Shown here one piece after another: positions 6,325 to 16,345 of a stretch of 64,000 nucleotides of DNA (position 1 is the stretch's first letter; the number at the start of each line of letters is the position of its first letter). A model generated the notes under the pieces. It was not told the origin of the DNA. It was given only the letters and a program-made list of their open reading frames with translations, and did not search any database. Made by a program: the position numbers and the translations under genes. Source of the stretch: BOG-908 sp963795825 (lineage in GTDB: Bacteria > Pseudomonadota > Alphaproteobacteria > Acetobacterales > Acetobacteraceae); assembly GCA_963795825.1 (NCBI GenBank), contig CAWCIW010000005.1, positions 186,001-250,000 on the forward strand. Reading direction: 5' to 3'.

Positions 6325-8273
6325 CAGTGAATCGCCAGCGCGATGGCGGCGCCCAGGCTGGCGAGCAGGCCGGCGCCCGTCACGATCTCATGGCCGAGCA
6401 GCTGGGAGGCCTGCAGACGCTGCGGCCCATCTTCGGCAATGCGCGCGAGTGCCGCCTCCAGGGACTCGATGCGGGCGGCGGCCAGCTCGGCGTCCCGACG
6501 ATCGGCGGCGCGGGCCGGCGCGTCGTCGAGCATTTCGACCATCGCGCCGATCTGGCCCTCCGCGGCAGCTTTGAGCAGGCTGTCCTGCAAGGCGATCCGG
6601 GTGCGGCGGCTGCGCCAGTCCGACACGCCGGCCAGGCCGGACGAGATCAGCCAGTTGCCGAGTTCCGGATAGCGGCCCGGGCTTAGCCGGGACTGCATGC
6701 GGGCGAACAGGCGCAGCACGGAAAGGCGCTCCAACTCGCCGGCGAAGCTTGCCAGATGCGGCAGGTCGCCGGCGAGCGTGCCGTCGGTGCGCGACACGAT
6801 GAAGGCGGCGATGTGGGAATCGATCGGCGGGCGGGTGCGATCGGCGGTGGCGGCGGCCGCGTCGAGTGCCGGCAGCAGTTCGGCCGCGCGCACCACGGGC
6901 CGGCCCGCGAGCAGCGGCGAGGCGCAGGAGAGCATCGGGTTCATGCCGTAAGACAGGCGTCGTATGCCGCCGGCGGGGCCGCGTGCCTTGAGCCAGGCGC
7001 GCCAGTCGCGCTGGTCCTCGCGCAGGGTGACCAGATCGCCGCGGCGATGGCCCACGGCGCCGTATTCGCTGACGGCTTCGGCGGCCACGATCTCTTCGAG
7101 CGTGGCCAGCAGATCGGGCGTGGCGGCCGCGAAGGCGGGGCCCAAACCGTCCGGCTGGAACGCCATGCCGCGCCAGACCAGGGGGCCCAGCGGATCGATC
7201 ACCGCGACGCAGCGCATCACGATCAGGCCCTGTTGGCGCGCTTCGTCCGGCGTGGGATCGCCGGTGCGCCGTGTGACCTCCTCCACGCGCATGCCGAGCT
7301 GCGGGTCGCCGAGGTGCCGGCGCAGCCAGCGCTCCACCTCGCCGGTTTTGAGCAGCGCGTAGCCGCGTTCCGGTTGCAGGCCGAGGCCCAGTGCCAGTTC
7401 GCGCGCGGACCACACGCGCAGGCCGCCCCCGAGATCGAGCCCGACCTGGGCGCGGCGCGGCGGCCGGGCGGCGACGCGGCGGGCGCCGGCCTGTTCCGGG
7501 CGGGCGAGGAGGGCGGGCGAGGGCCGGTGGTCGGGGTCCTCGGCCAGCATGCCGCGCAGCAGGTCCGACAGCAAAGGCGGCAACGCGGTGTCCGCGGTGA
7601 GTGCGGCGAAACTGCCGACCTCGAGCTTGCGGCGCAGGAGGCTGGCCTCATCCATCCCGGCCAGCGGGGGGCGGCCAAGGAACAATGCCAGCAGGGTCAC
7701 GCCGAGGGCATAAACGTCGTCGGCGATGCTGCCGTCACCGCGGCTGGCGGGGAGGCACTGGGCCATGTAGGGCGGTTCGTAGATTGCGGGCTGCAGGCTC
7801 GCGGAGGGGGCGTTCCAGAACGGGCCGAGGGTGATGCGGTCCCTGGTCGCGGCCCGGAAGAGGTTGTCCGGATTGATGGCGCGGTGGGTCAGGCCGCGCA
7901 GCTGCAGGGCGGCGAGGGCGGCGGCGGCGGGTGCCAGCACGCAGGCTAGGAGCTCGCCTTCGCGCCAGCCGGTGGCGAGACCGATCGCGGCACCTGGCGG
8001 CATCTCGCCTATCACGAACCAGCCGGGTCGGCCCGCAAGGTCCTGGCCCGGCCCATAATCGAGCGGCAGCACGGCGTTCGGCACCGGCAGGCCGCTATGG
8101 GCGAGCGTTATGCGCGGGCGGAAAGGTTGGTCCGGCTTGGCTTCTATGGCGATCAGGGGTGTGGTGGGGTCCCGCCGATCGCTGACGACATGGACACGGA
8201 AGCCGCCCTGCAGGGCGGGTGCCTGTCGGGTGGGGTCGATGCGGTAGAACCCTGCGATCAGGCCGTCTTCCAT
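6324..8273 (-). CDS. Membrane-anchored protein-kinase-like protein, probable pseudokinase
   Basis: This 649-residue protein has a protein-kinase-like fold over about residues 60-260. The catalytic loop reads THRAINPDNLF, so the HRD aspartate is replaced by alanine while the PDN asparagine is kept. The DFG position reads ITLGPF and lacks the metal-binding aspartate. The later DDVYALGVTLLALFLGRPP segment fits helix F and the following region of kinases. A long middle region has no motif that I recognise. The C-terminus has a coiled-coil-like stretch (RRDAELAAARIESLEAALA) and one hydrophobic helix (GAGLLASLGAAIALAI). It probably scaffolds or senses rather than phosphorylates. It forms an overlapping pair with the downstream membrane protein. 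Confidence 0.75.
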   Translation of the reverse strand: MEDGLIAGFYRIDPTRQAPALQGGFRVHVVSDRRDPTTPLIAIEAKPDQPFRPRITLAHSGLPVPNAVLPLDYGPGQDLAGRPGWFVIGEMPPGAAIGLATGWREGELLACVLAPAAAALAALQLRGLTHRAINPDNLFRAATRDRITLGPFWNAPSASLQPAIYEPPYMAQCLPASRGDGSIADDVYALGVTLLALFLGRPPLAGMDEASLLRRKLEVGSFAALTADTALPPLLSDLLRGMLAEDPDHRPSPALLARPEQAGARRVAARPPRRAQVGLDLGGGLRVWSARELALGLGLQPERGYALLKTGEVERWLRRHLGDPQLGMRVEEVTRRTGDPTPDEARQQGLIVMRCVAVIDPLGPLVWRGMAFQPDGLGPAFAAATPDLLATLEEIVAAEAVSEYGAVGHRRGDLVTLREDQRDWRAWLKARGPAGGIRRLSYGMNPMLSCASPLLAGRPVVRAAELLPALDAAAATADRTRPPIDSHIAAFIVSRTDGTLAGDLPHLASFAGELERLSVLRLFARMQSRLSPGRYPELGNWLISSGLAGVSDWRSRRTRIALQDSLLKAAAEGQIGAMVEMLDDAPARAADRRDAELAAARIESLEAALARIAEDGPQRLQASQLLGHEIVTGAGLLASLGAAIALAIH

Positions 8274-8338
8274 GCAGGCAGGGTAGGGGGTTCAGGGTTG
8301 AAGCCGGGTTAACGCGGAGCGGCGTTGGAGACGGGCTT

Positions 8339-9531
8339 CTACGGACAGGTCAACGTCACCCGCTGCACTGTCGCGTCGGCCCACCCTGTTCCGTCATTCG
8401 GCAGATGGGTGAAATACACGTAGAAGCGCTTGCCGAGCACCTGCGGATCGTCGCCCAGGCCGACCGCCGAGGGATAGGCGGCGATCGCCGGATTGCCGAA
8501 CGTGCCGATCGGCACTGGCTGGGTCCAGACGAGCCCGTCGACGGATTCCGCGTAGCCGAACACTGTGTCGTTGGACAGGATCATCACGTAGCGGCCCAGC
8601 TCGGGATCGGCATGCACGTCGATATAGCCGTGGTCGAACGAGCCTGGGATCAGGTCGGTCGAGGCGCCACCGAGGCCCGGCTGCAGGTGCCAGGAGCGTT
8701 GGTAATATTTCTCGAACGGGACCGCCGCGTGGCGGGCCCCGCCAAAGGCGCCGGCCAGCACTCCGGCCACCGGCGCGCGGGCGACCGATACGTTGGTGAG
8801 CGTCGAGGGGTGGGTCGTGCCGTTGGCGATCCAGTCGGGGTAGTACAGGTAGAAAGTAGGTTTGGTCCGGCGACAGTCACAAGGCGGCCATCGCCGATCT
8901 CGTAAGCGTCCAGCCCGTGGGCGAAGGCCTGGTTCAGGCGGACGATCTCGCCCAGGTCGGTCCAGTGGCGGCCGGCATCGCTGGATGATGCGAGGCCGAG
9001 CACGGCGTAGAGCGAGTCGTTGAGGATTTCCGCGTGATACACGGCGAGGAGCTTGCCGGCGCCTGGCAGGCCGGCTGGCACCTGGAACACCGGGCCGGCG
9101 CCCATGTAGGTGTAGCTGGCGTAGTTCGGATTGACCGACGGGTCGGGGTTCGCGGCGATACCGATGTCGAGCGGCGGCGCGTCGCCGAGCGGGCGGTCGA
9201 GTGTTCCGGATGTGGTGGTGATCGAGCCGTATTTGTTGGTGCCGACCATTTTGCCGTCGACCGTCTGCCGGCCACGCAGCCCGCCATCGCTGCCGAAGAA
9301 GAGATATCCCGTGCTGGTTCGCAGCGCACCCAACGGCGTGTCCGGCCAGTCGAAGCCGTCGGTGGTGTCGGTGACCGGCGGCTGCGTCTGCTGACCGGCC
9401 CGTTGCCGTGCGGCAGCCGAGGCGACGATTATTGGAGCGGATATGGCGGGTGTGCAGAGAGGCTGGGGTGCCTGCGCAAGCGCCAAAGCGGGTAGGAGCG
9501 AAAAGCCACCGATCAGGCACCTGACGCGCAT
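8339..9531 (-). pseudogene. Secreted beta-propeller-like protein, frameshifted
   Basis: The ATG at 9531 opens a signal peptide (MRVRCLIGGFSLLPALALA). A segment rich in short aromatic strands follows (GYLFFGSDGGLRG, LLAVYHAEILND, LYAVLGLASSSDAGRHW, FYLYYPDWIANGT, YVMILSNDTVFGYAESVDG, KRFYVYFTHLP). The repeated S-D/S-x-D-G-x-x-W motifs resemble sialidase or arabinanase-type five-bladed propellers, so an exported carbohydrate-active or carbohydrate-binding role is likely. The frame shifts once near 8860, between GDGRLVTVAG and TFYLYYPDW, and sequence character continues across it. It lies downstream of purA on the same strand. The specific family is not recognised. Confidence 0.6.
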
Positions 9532-9725
9532 GTTCGCCACCTGTGATCCGAGTATCGGTGCCTTGCGGCCGGGTGTGACACCATACGCCGAGCCGGACGA
9601 CGCTGCCAGACCGATCGCGATCCTGTCACGCTTCGACATGTCGCGGCCGCTCCGATCGCTGTCCGTGCAGCTCGGGTCCTGCGGCGGGCAATGCGTTCCT
9701 TCGGACGTGACCGCAGCGTTCTCTC

Positions 9726-11015
<1,290 letters not shown>

Positions 11016-11032
11016 GGTTTGCCTTGTCTGCG

Positions 11033-11217
11033 TAAGGAAGGAAGCAGTCCTTTTTTGAAAAAAAGGACCAAAAAACTTTTACTTTCCCGCCTGCACGCTA
11101 GCCCGCGTTCACTGCTGCGAATACGAGTGCTTGCGGAAATAATGCGGGCGCTGGTGCAGGCGGGGAGCAAGAGTTTTTTGCTTCTTTTTTGCAAAAAAGA
11201 AGGCCTTACTTCCTTAC
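11033..11217. repeat. Palindromic element R3, complete, long core
   Basis: The left arm is GTCC/GGAC type and the right arm is CTTC/GAAG type with TTTTTTGCAAAAAA. The core stem pairs CCCGCCTGCACG with GTGCAGGCGGGG, and the loop contains the further dyad AGCCCGCG/ATGCGGGCGCT. Its right outer arm contains the last codons and the TAA stop of hisZ. Confidence 0.9.
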
Positions 11218-12348
11218 TTCGCTTGCCTGCCCTTCTTTATACACGTGCGAGCACCCAAGCCGCGAAGCCTCCCGCGCATCGCAAGCCAAGTCCAGCGCGG
11301 CCACCGTGGCAAACCCCTGCGCCCGCAGCGCCCGCCCCGCAGCCTGGTCGATATCGAGCGGGACCAGAATGCTGGGCCGCGCGTCCGGCGCAGGGGCGGC
11401 GCGCAGGATGGCCGCGGGGAAGAGCGTGACGCCGGTAGCGGGCTCGCCTTCGCCGGACAGGTAGCGCCCGCCGCGGCCGAGCTCCTCCTGGCGGCCTGGC
11501 GCGAACACGGTGAAGGCGATGCCAGTGTGATAGCGGAGGCCGCGGAACTCCAGCGGGTCGATGGTGACGCGTATGCTGGGCGCCTGCGTGGTCAGGCGTT
11601 GGACGACGTCGGCGAGGCGGGCGGCGAGGGTGCGTTGCGGGGCGGGGAGGTCGGCGCGGGCGAGGGCGGCGAGCGCCGGCTGGGCGGGGCCGGCGGCGAG
11701 CAGGAGGTCGGTGAGCATCGGGGCGAGGGGGCCGGCGTGTTCGGCGATCGCGGCGGCGTCCTTGCGGTCGAGCGCGCGGGCTAGGGTTTTGGCGCGGGTG
11801 GGGTCCAGGTTCGCGGCGGCGAGGAGGGCGGGGGCGAGGGTTGGCAGGGTCAGATCCAGGCTGATGCGCGGCAGGCCGAGGGCGGCGAGGGCTTCGGCGG
11901 CGACGAGCATGGCTTCGGCGTCGGCTTGCGGGCTGTCGGCGCCTAGCAGTTCGAGGCCGGCCTGGGGGATCTGGCGGTCGGTATCGCGCAGGGCGCGTAC
12001 GCGTATGCATTCGCCGGCGTAAGAGAGGCGGAGCGGGCGGGGGGCGCCGGCGAGGCGGGTGGCGGCGATGCGGGCGATCTGCGGGGTGATGTCGGCGCGC
12101 ACGGCCATCATGCGGTGGCTGTCGGGGTCGAGCACGCGGAACACCTGGTCGGAGAGGGCGGCGCCGGCGCCGGCGAGCAGGCTGTCCTCGAACTCGAGCA
12201 GCGGGGGTTTGACGCGGGTGTAGCCGTGGCTGGCGAACACGGCCATCAGGGTCTCGACGGAGGCCGCCTCGGTTTGGGCGTCTGGGGGGAGGAGGTCGCG
12301 CAGGCCGGCCGGGAGGAGCGCCGGGTGGGGTGGGGTGAGGTCGTCCAT
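11206..12348 (-). CDS. hisZ: ATP phosphoribosyltransferase regulatory subunit HisZ
   Basis: This 380-residue class II aminoacyl-tRNA-synthetase-like protein has the motif 2 region MMAVRADITPQIARIAATRL, a degraded glycyl motif 3 region (ELGRGGRYLSGEG) and no anticodon-binding domain, which identifies HisZ rather than HisS. It forms the regulatory part of the short-form HisG complex, the first step of histidine synthesis. Its last codons and TAA stop lie inside repeat R3, so the extreme C-terminus (KEGQASEVRK) is repeat-derived. The ATG at 12348 is divergent from the metallo-hydrolase gene. The 230-base gap between them shows no clear motif. Confidence 0.92.
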   Translation of the reverse strand: MDDLTPPHPALLPAGLRDLLPPDAQTEAASVETLMAVFASHGYTRVKPPLLEFEDSLLAGAGAALSDQVFRVLDPDSHRMMAVRADITPQIARIAATRLAGAPRPLRLSYAGECIRVRALRDTDRQIPQAGLELLGADSPQADAEAMLVAAEALAALGLPRISLDLTLPTLAPALLAAANLDPTRAKTLARALDRKDAAAIAEHAGPLAPMLTDLLLAAGPAQPALAALARADLPAPQRTLAARLADVVQRLTTQAPSIRVTIDPLEFRGLRYHTGIAFTVFAPGRQEELGRGGRYLSGEGEPATGVTLFPAAILRAAPAPDARPSILVPLDIDQAAGRALRAQGFATVAALDLACDAREASRLGCSHVYKEGQASEVRK

Positions 12349-12577
12349 GTGCGGCGGCTATAGCTTGGCAGGGCGGGGGGTGGAAGGCTTGAAGGTGCTT
12401 GAGGTTGGGGGTGGGAGGTTTGAGATTGTGACTACAGTGGTCATGTGCTGACCCGTAATGTGCAGCATTTCGCGCCGCTCGGTCTGGCGGTGGTGGTCCC
12501 ATTTGCCGGACTCCCCGACGCGACGGCTTGAGCCGGGCGAGATTGTGCTGCGGCGCGGCGGACCCTAGGTTTCAGCC

Positions 12578-13612
12578 ATGCTCGACCACGCGACTGCCCC
12601 CGCCATCCAGACGCCATTTCCCGATCCGCCCGAATCCGGGCATGTGCGCGAGGTCGCACCCGGCGTGCTGTGGGTGCGGTTCGCGCTACCGTTCCTGCTC
12701 AACCATGTGAACGTATATCTGATCGAAGACGAAGGCGGCTGGGCGGTGTTCGACACCGGACTCGGCGACGACACGACCCGGGCAGCCTGGGAGGCGGTGT
12801 TCGCCGGCGCGCTACACGGCCAGCAGCTCACCCGCATCGTGTGCTCGCATTTCCATCCTGACCATGTGGGCCTGGTGGGCTGGCTGACGCAGCGCTTCGA
12901 GGCGGCGCTCTCGATGCCGCGCACCGAGTTCCTGATGGCGCGCGTGCTGGCGGACAGGGTGATGGCGCCGGATCCCGGCTTCTACACCGAGCGCGGCCTC
13001 GAGGTGAACGCCGGCGGCCGGGTGGCCGGCGACGGGCATGGCTACCTCAAACTGGTAACCGGCCTGCCCACGCGGTTCCATCGGCTCGTGGCGGGCGAGA
13101 CGTTGCGCCTCGGCCGGCGCGAATTCCGCGTGCATACCGGCGGCGGGCATGCGCCGGAGCAGGGCATGTTGTATTGCGAGGCCGATGGGCTGTTCCTTGC
13201 CGCCGACCAGGTGCTGCTGCGTATCTCGCCGAACATCTCGGTCTCCTCGATGGAGCCGGACGCCAATCCGTTGGGCGAGTATCTGGCCTCCCTGGCCGAT
13301 CTGCGGCGGACGATCCCGGTGGACGTTCTCGTGTTGCCGGGACACGGCGTGCCGTTCACCGGGCTGCACGCGCGGCTCGACGAACTGGCGGCGCATCACG
13401 CCACACGGTGCGGGCTGATCGCGGCGGCCGCGCGCCAGGCGCCGCGCACGGCGGCCGAGCTGCTGCCCGTGTTGTTCAAGCGCGAGATGGATGCGCACCA
13501 GACCGGTTTCGCGTTTGGCGAGGTGCTGGCGCATGTGAACTACATGCGCGCGCGCGGCGAGCTGGTGCAGGCGCGCGATGCCGACGGCGTGTTGCGGGTG
13601 CGCGCCCCCTGA
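12578..13612 (+). CDS. MBL-fold metallo-hydrolase
   Basis: This 344-residue protein has the metallo-beta-lactamase fold signature SHFHPDHVGLVGW, a later GGGHAPEQ histidine, an aspartate in LAADQVL and a final GHGVPF histidine. Together these can supply the two-metal site. The family is broad (glyoxalase II-like hydrolases, lactonases, nucleases) and nothing here fixes the substrate. There is no signal peptide, so it is probably cytoplasmic. A C-terminal helical segment of about 80 residues (HHATRCGLIAAAARQ…ELLPVLFKREMDAHQ) resembles the winged-helix tail found in some members. The DUF2256 gene follows after 5 bases and is probably cotranscribed. Confidence 0.88.
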   Translation: MLDHATAPAIQTPFPDPPESGHVREVAPGVLWVRFALPFLLNHVNVYLIEDEGGWAVFDTGLGDDTTRAAWEAVFAGALHGQQLTRIVCSHFHPDHVGLVGWLTQRFEAALSMPRTEFLMARVLADRVMAPDPGFYTERGLEVNAGGRVAGDGHGYLKLVTGLPTRFHRLVAGETLRLGRREFRVHTGGGHAPEQGMLYCEADGLFLAADQVLLRISPNISVSSMEPDANPLGEYLASLADLRRTIPVDVLVLPGHGVPFTGLHARLDELAAHHATRCGLIAAAARQAPRTAAELLPVLFKREMDAHQTGFAFGEVLAHVNYMRARGELVQARDADGVLRVRAP

Positions 13613-13617
13613 GCCCG

Positions 13618-13758
13618 ATGCGCAAGAAGGCCGACCTGCCAGAGAAGGTGTGCGTGGTGTGCAAGCGGCCGTTCGCCTGGCGCAAAAAATGGGCGAAGGT
13701 CTGGGACGAGGTCAAATACTGCAGCGATGCGTGCCGCAGGCAGGGTGCGCCAAAGTAA
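13618..13758 (+). CDS. DUF2256 zinc-ribbon-like small protein
   Basis: This 46-residue protein contains CVVCKRPFAWRKKW and YCSDACRRQ, the paired CxxC and CxxxC cysteines and the PFxWRKKW signature of DUF2256. The cysteines probably bind zinc. Family function is unknown. In other bacteria it often lies near photolyase or cryptochrome genes; here a photolyase-like gene is about 30 kb away. The ATG begins 5 bases after the metallo-hydrolase stop. Confidence 0.85.
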   Translation: MRKKADLPEKVCVVCKRPFAWRKKWAKVWDEVKYCSDACRRQGAPK

Positions 13759-13817
13759 CGATTGGCGCTGTTCTTGGGAGCCTTGGACAGCAGGTTTCGG
13801 TTGCCAGCCTCATCATA

Positions 13818-13848
13818 CATACGTAACGTTGCGGAAATATAACGTATG
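13818..13848. promoter_or_regulatory. Inverted repeat upstream of the coiled-coil protein gene
   Basis: CATACGTAACGTT at 13818 and AACGTATG at 13841 form an inverted repeat centred about 25 bases upstream of the ATG at 13860. The surrounding 50 bases are distinctly more AT-rich than the genes on either side. It could be a promoter-overlapping operator, but no known regulator site is recognised. Confidence 0.35.
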
Positions 13849-13859
13849 CGGGTGGCGAT

Positions 13860-14705
13860 ATGCGCGGCGTTCTTCTGACAGTTTCGGCTGTGGCGATCGT
13901 GGTATCTCAGGCGACCGGCGCGCGTGCGTCCGATCCTTGCACGCCGTCGGCTGGGCGGAGCTATGGCAGCTTCGGGCTGGTGGCTATGATCGGGCAGATG
14001 GCGCAGCAGCGGCAACTTGCGCAGGATTGCGCGGCGGAGCGCCAGGCGCAGTGGGCGGACTATCACGCGCGGCAGAAGGCCTTGCAGGACAAGGCGGCGG
14101 CCGATGCCGCGCAGCAGAAGCAGGCGGCGGACGCGAAGCTGGCGGCCGATGCGGCTGTCGCCGCGCAGCACACGCAGACCGCGGAACTGGCGGCGGCCGC
14201 AGAGGCGCGAACCAAGCACCGGCGCGCGCAGGGGCGTGCCGCGGCGGCCAGGGCGCAGGTTGCGGCGCGCGCCGACGCGGCCAGGGTGCAGCAGCAGACC
14301 GAGGCGCAGCGGCGCGACATGTATGTGCGCCTGGTGCGCGACGAGAATGCGCCTGGCAACATCTGCCACGATCCGAAAATGGCCCGGACGGTGATGGAGG
14401 GCTGGAACGGGCTCGATACGATGAAGGACGCCTCCGTCCGGGTGATCGACATAGAGCACATAACGACGGTGACGGCGCGCTCGGGCGAGCAGGGTGTGTC
14501 CTGCCACGGCGTGTTCGTGACCAACCATGGCACGCGGCTGATCGGGACGGCTACCGTACGGCGCAACATCGCGGGCGACCCGATGTTCGTCTGGGAGCGC
14601 GACGCCAACCAGGACCTGGCGCGCTATGCGGCGCCGGACGGCGTCGAGGTGCATGTGGGCGCGCCGGTGGTGCTGAACGTGCTGGCGAAGGGGCCGCCGA
14701 TCTAG
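13860..14705 (+). CDS. Secreted alanine-rich coiled-coil protein
   Basis: This 281-residue protein begins with a signal peptide (MRGVLLTVSAVAIVVSQATGARA). A 120-residue Ala/Gln/Lys-rich stretch follows (DKAAADAAQQKQAADAKLAA and similar) that should form a long coiled coil. A C-terminal globular part of about 120 residues contains conserved-looking DIEHITTVTA and SCHGVFVTNHGTRLIGTATV. Two cysteines in the tail (NICHDPK, SCHGVF) could form a disulphide in the periplasm. I do not recognise the family. Its 3' end overlaps the convergent xth gene by 4 bases. Conserved frame, signal peptide and codon usage support a real gene. Confidence 0.75.
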   Translation: MRGVLLTVSAVAIVVSQATGARASDPCTPSAGRSYGSFGLVAMIGQMAQQRQLAQDCAAERQAQWADYHARQKALQDKAAADAAQQKQAADAKLAADAAVAAQHTQTAELAAAAEARTKHRRAQGRAAAARAQVAARADAARVQQQTEAQRRDMYVRLVRDENAPGNICHDPKMARTVMEGWNGLDTMKDASVRVIDIEHITTVTARSGEQGVSCHGVFVTNHGTRLIGTATVRRNIAGDPMFVWERDANQDLARYAAPDGVEVHVGAPVVLNVLAKGPPI

Positions 14706-15469
14706 GCGAGGGTGACCACCAGCGGCACGTGGTCCGACGGCGTATCCTCGGCGCGCGCCTGCTTGTCCGGCACGGCGGAGACTAGGCGTTCGGCGACGGC
14801 GGCGGACAGCAAAGCGTGATCGATGCGCAGGCCGCGATTGCGCGCCCAGCAGCCGGCCTGGTAGTCCCAGAAGGTGTAGCAGGCGCCTTCGGGTTTGACC
14901 GCGCGCACGGCGTCGGTCAGGCCGGACCAGATCATCGACCAGTAGCGCGCGCGGGTTTCCGGGCGGACCAACGCGTCATCCGAGGGCAACACGCCGGGCG
15001 AGAAATCGATGTCCTCGGGGCAGACGTTGTAGTCGCCGAGGAGCATCAGGGGTTCGTCTTCGGCGAGCGTGGCGGCGGCGTGCGCGGCCAGGCAATCCAT
15101 CCAGCGCAGCTTGTAGGCGTAGCCGGCCTCGCCGTTCGAGTTGCCGTTCGGCAGATAGAGGTTGCCCACGCGCAGGCCGGCGAACGCCACTTCGAGGTAG
15201 CGGGCCTGGGTGTCGTCGTCCGGCAGGCCGGGAAGGCGGGTGAGGCGCACGTCCAGCGGCGCGCGGGCGAAGGCGGCGACCCCGTTGAAGCCTTTCTGGC
15301 CGACGATCGCGCTATGCCAGCCGCGTTCGGCGAAGCTGGCGGGGAAGTTCGGCGCCTCGCACTTGATCTCCTGAAGCAGCAGGAGGTCCGGCGCGTTGGC
15401 ATCTAGCCAACGATGAATGTTGGCCTCGCGGGCGCGTATTCCGTTGACGTTCCAGGTGGCGATTTTCAA
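14702..15469 (-). CDS. xth: Exodeoxyribonuclease III
   Basis: This 255-residue protein of the exonuclease-endonuclease-phosphatase fold has KIATWNVNGIRAR, LLLLQEIKCE (metal-binding Glu), LYLPNGNSNGEAGYAYK, LLGDYNVCPEDID, RIDHALLS and SDHVPLVVTL (catalytic His). It is an abasic-site endonuclease and 3'-exonuclease in base-excision repair. The normal N-terminus is reached with TTG 15469, whose TTGA overlaps the stop of the upstream 144-residue protein. An ATG at 15508 would add 13 residues with no family match. TTGA junctions recur in this window. Confidence 0.92.
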   Translation of the reverse strand: MKIATWNVNGIRAREANIHRWLDANAPDLLLLQEIKCEAPNFPASFAERGWHSAIVGQKGFNGVAAFARAPLDVRLTRLPGLPDDDTQARYLEVAFAGLRVGNLYLPNGNSNGEAGYAYKLRWMDCLAAHAAATLAEDEPLMLLGDYNVCPEDIDFSPGVLPSDDALVRPETRARYWSMIWSGLTDAVRAVKPEGACYTFWDYQAGCWARNRGLRIDHALLSAAVAERLVSAVPDKQARAEDTPSDHVPLVVTLA

Positions 15470-15900
15470 AATAGATGCCTCAGGGCCGGACTGACAAAGG
15501 TGAAGCAAGGCGCATCTTCAATTATCAGGCCCTCAGGCACAGGAGCGGAATTGCCACAGAAATCAACTTCTAGATACGAGATGAATCCCGCCCCATTAAC
15601 AAACAGTATCATCTCGAGCAAACTCTCGGAACCTACTTCCCGGAAATTGGCCTCGAAGACCGCCGCTGATCCCAGACTGTGTCCTGGACTGCAGAGGGGC
15701 AATGCATCGACGGACACCAAAATATCGAAGCTGTTGCAGCCGCATGTGCAAGAGCCGGAAATCTCGGCGCCGCTCAGGTGAAGTGCTAAGACGTCTTGTG
15801 CTGGAAAGTCGGATTTTTGGATTAGAACGTTGAGCCAGCGGGTCGCAGTCTGCTTTTCCGCTGGGGTCGGTGGCCGGGGATCACGGCGTTCTAAAAACAT
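15466..15900 (-). CDS. Hypothetical protein upstream of xth
   Basis: I do not recognise this 144-residue soluble protein. It contains a compact cysteine cluster, GSCTCGCNSF, then alternating strands (DILVSVDALPL, LLEMILFVNGAGFISYLEVDF) and ends PCFTFVSPALRHLF. Base composition is clearly less GC-rich than its neighbours, which suggests recent acquisition. Its stop overlaps the TTG start of xth, so it is the first gene of a two-gene unit. The size and strand pattern would suit an immunity- or SUKH-like protein, but no toxin gene is adjacent and this is only speculation. Confidence 0.65.
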   Translation of the reverse strand: MFLERRDPRPPTPAEKQTATRWLNVLIQKSDFPAQDVLALHLSGAEISGSCTCGCNSFDILVSVDALPLCSPGHSLGSAAVFEANFREVGSESLLEMILFVNGAGFISYLEVDFCGNSAPVPEGLIIEDAPCFTFVSPALRHLF

Positions 15901-15924
15901 TCTGTGTCTGGAGCGTGATAAAGC

Positions 15925-16265
15925 TCAGTCGATCGAGAAGCTGGTTCCGCAGCCGCAGGCGCTGGTGGCGTTCGGGTTGCGCACCGTGAAGTAGCTGCCC
16001 ATCAGCTCGTCGGTATAGTGCAGTTCGGCGCCGGCCAGCAGGTCGAGGCTGGCGGGATCGACCAGCACGCGGGCCGCGCTTCGCGTTCGATGACCAGGTC
16101 ATCGGGCTGCGGCGCGCGTGTCGAGCTCGAACTTGTATTGGAAGCCGCTGCATCCGCCGGCGAGCACGGCGACGCGCAGGGCGCGGTGCTGGCCGTCCGC
16201 GGCCACGATCTCGGCGATGCGCGCTGCGGCGCGGTCGAGACCCCGAAGCTCTGCTGCTGTTCCAT
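15925..16265 (-). pseudogene. erpA: Iron-sulfur insertion protein ErpA/IscA type, frameshifted
   Basis: Translated pieces give DRAAARIAEIVAADGQHRAL, VAVLAGGCSGFQYKFELD, DDLVIERE, and LLAGAELHYTDELMGSYFTV-RNPNATSACGCGTSFSI. These are the A-type Fe-S carrier family, with the three cysteines GGCSGF and CGCG that hold the cluster. Its role is delivery of iron-sulfur clusters to apo-enzymes. Three single-base shifts (near 16238, 16108 and 16075) break the frame within 340 bases. All motifs are retained and ErpA is normally essential, so sequence error is likely. Start ATG 16265 is divergent from dgt. Confidence 0.8.
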
Positions 16266-16345
16266 GGGCAGCGATATAGCGCGTCGGGCCGGCGGCATTG
16301 AAGGGTGCTCCGCTTGGAGGCGTACCATGCTCCAATGCTAGGCGC

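Noticed and set aside
6756..7949. 397-codon plus-strand frame opposite the pseudokinase
   Set aside because: The minus strand carries kinase-like motifs and a coherent protein; the plus frame is compositional shadow.
12349..12577. Regulatory element in the hisZ/metallo-hydrolase gap
   Set aside because: I found no convincing palindrome, leader peptide or promoter pair beyond chance in these 229 bases.
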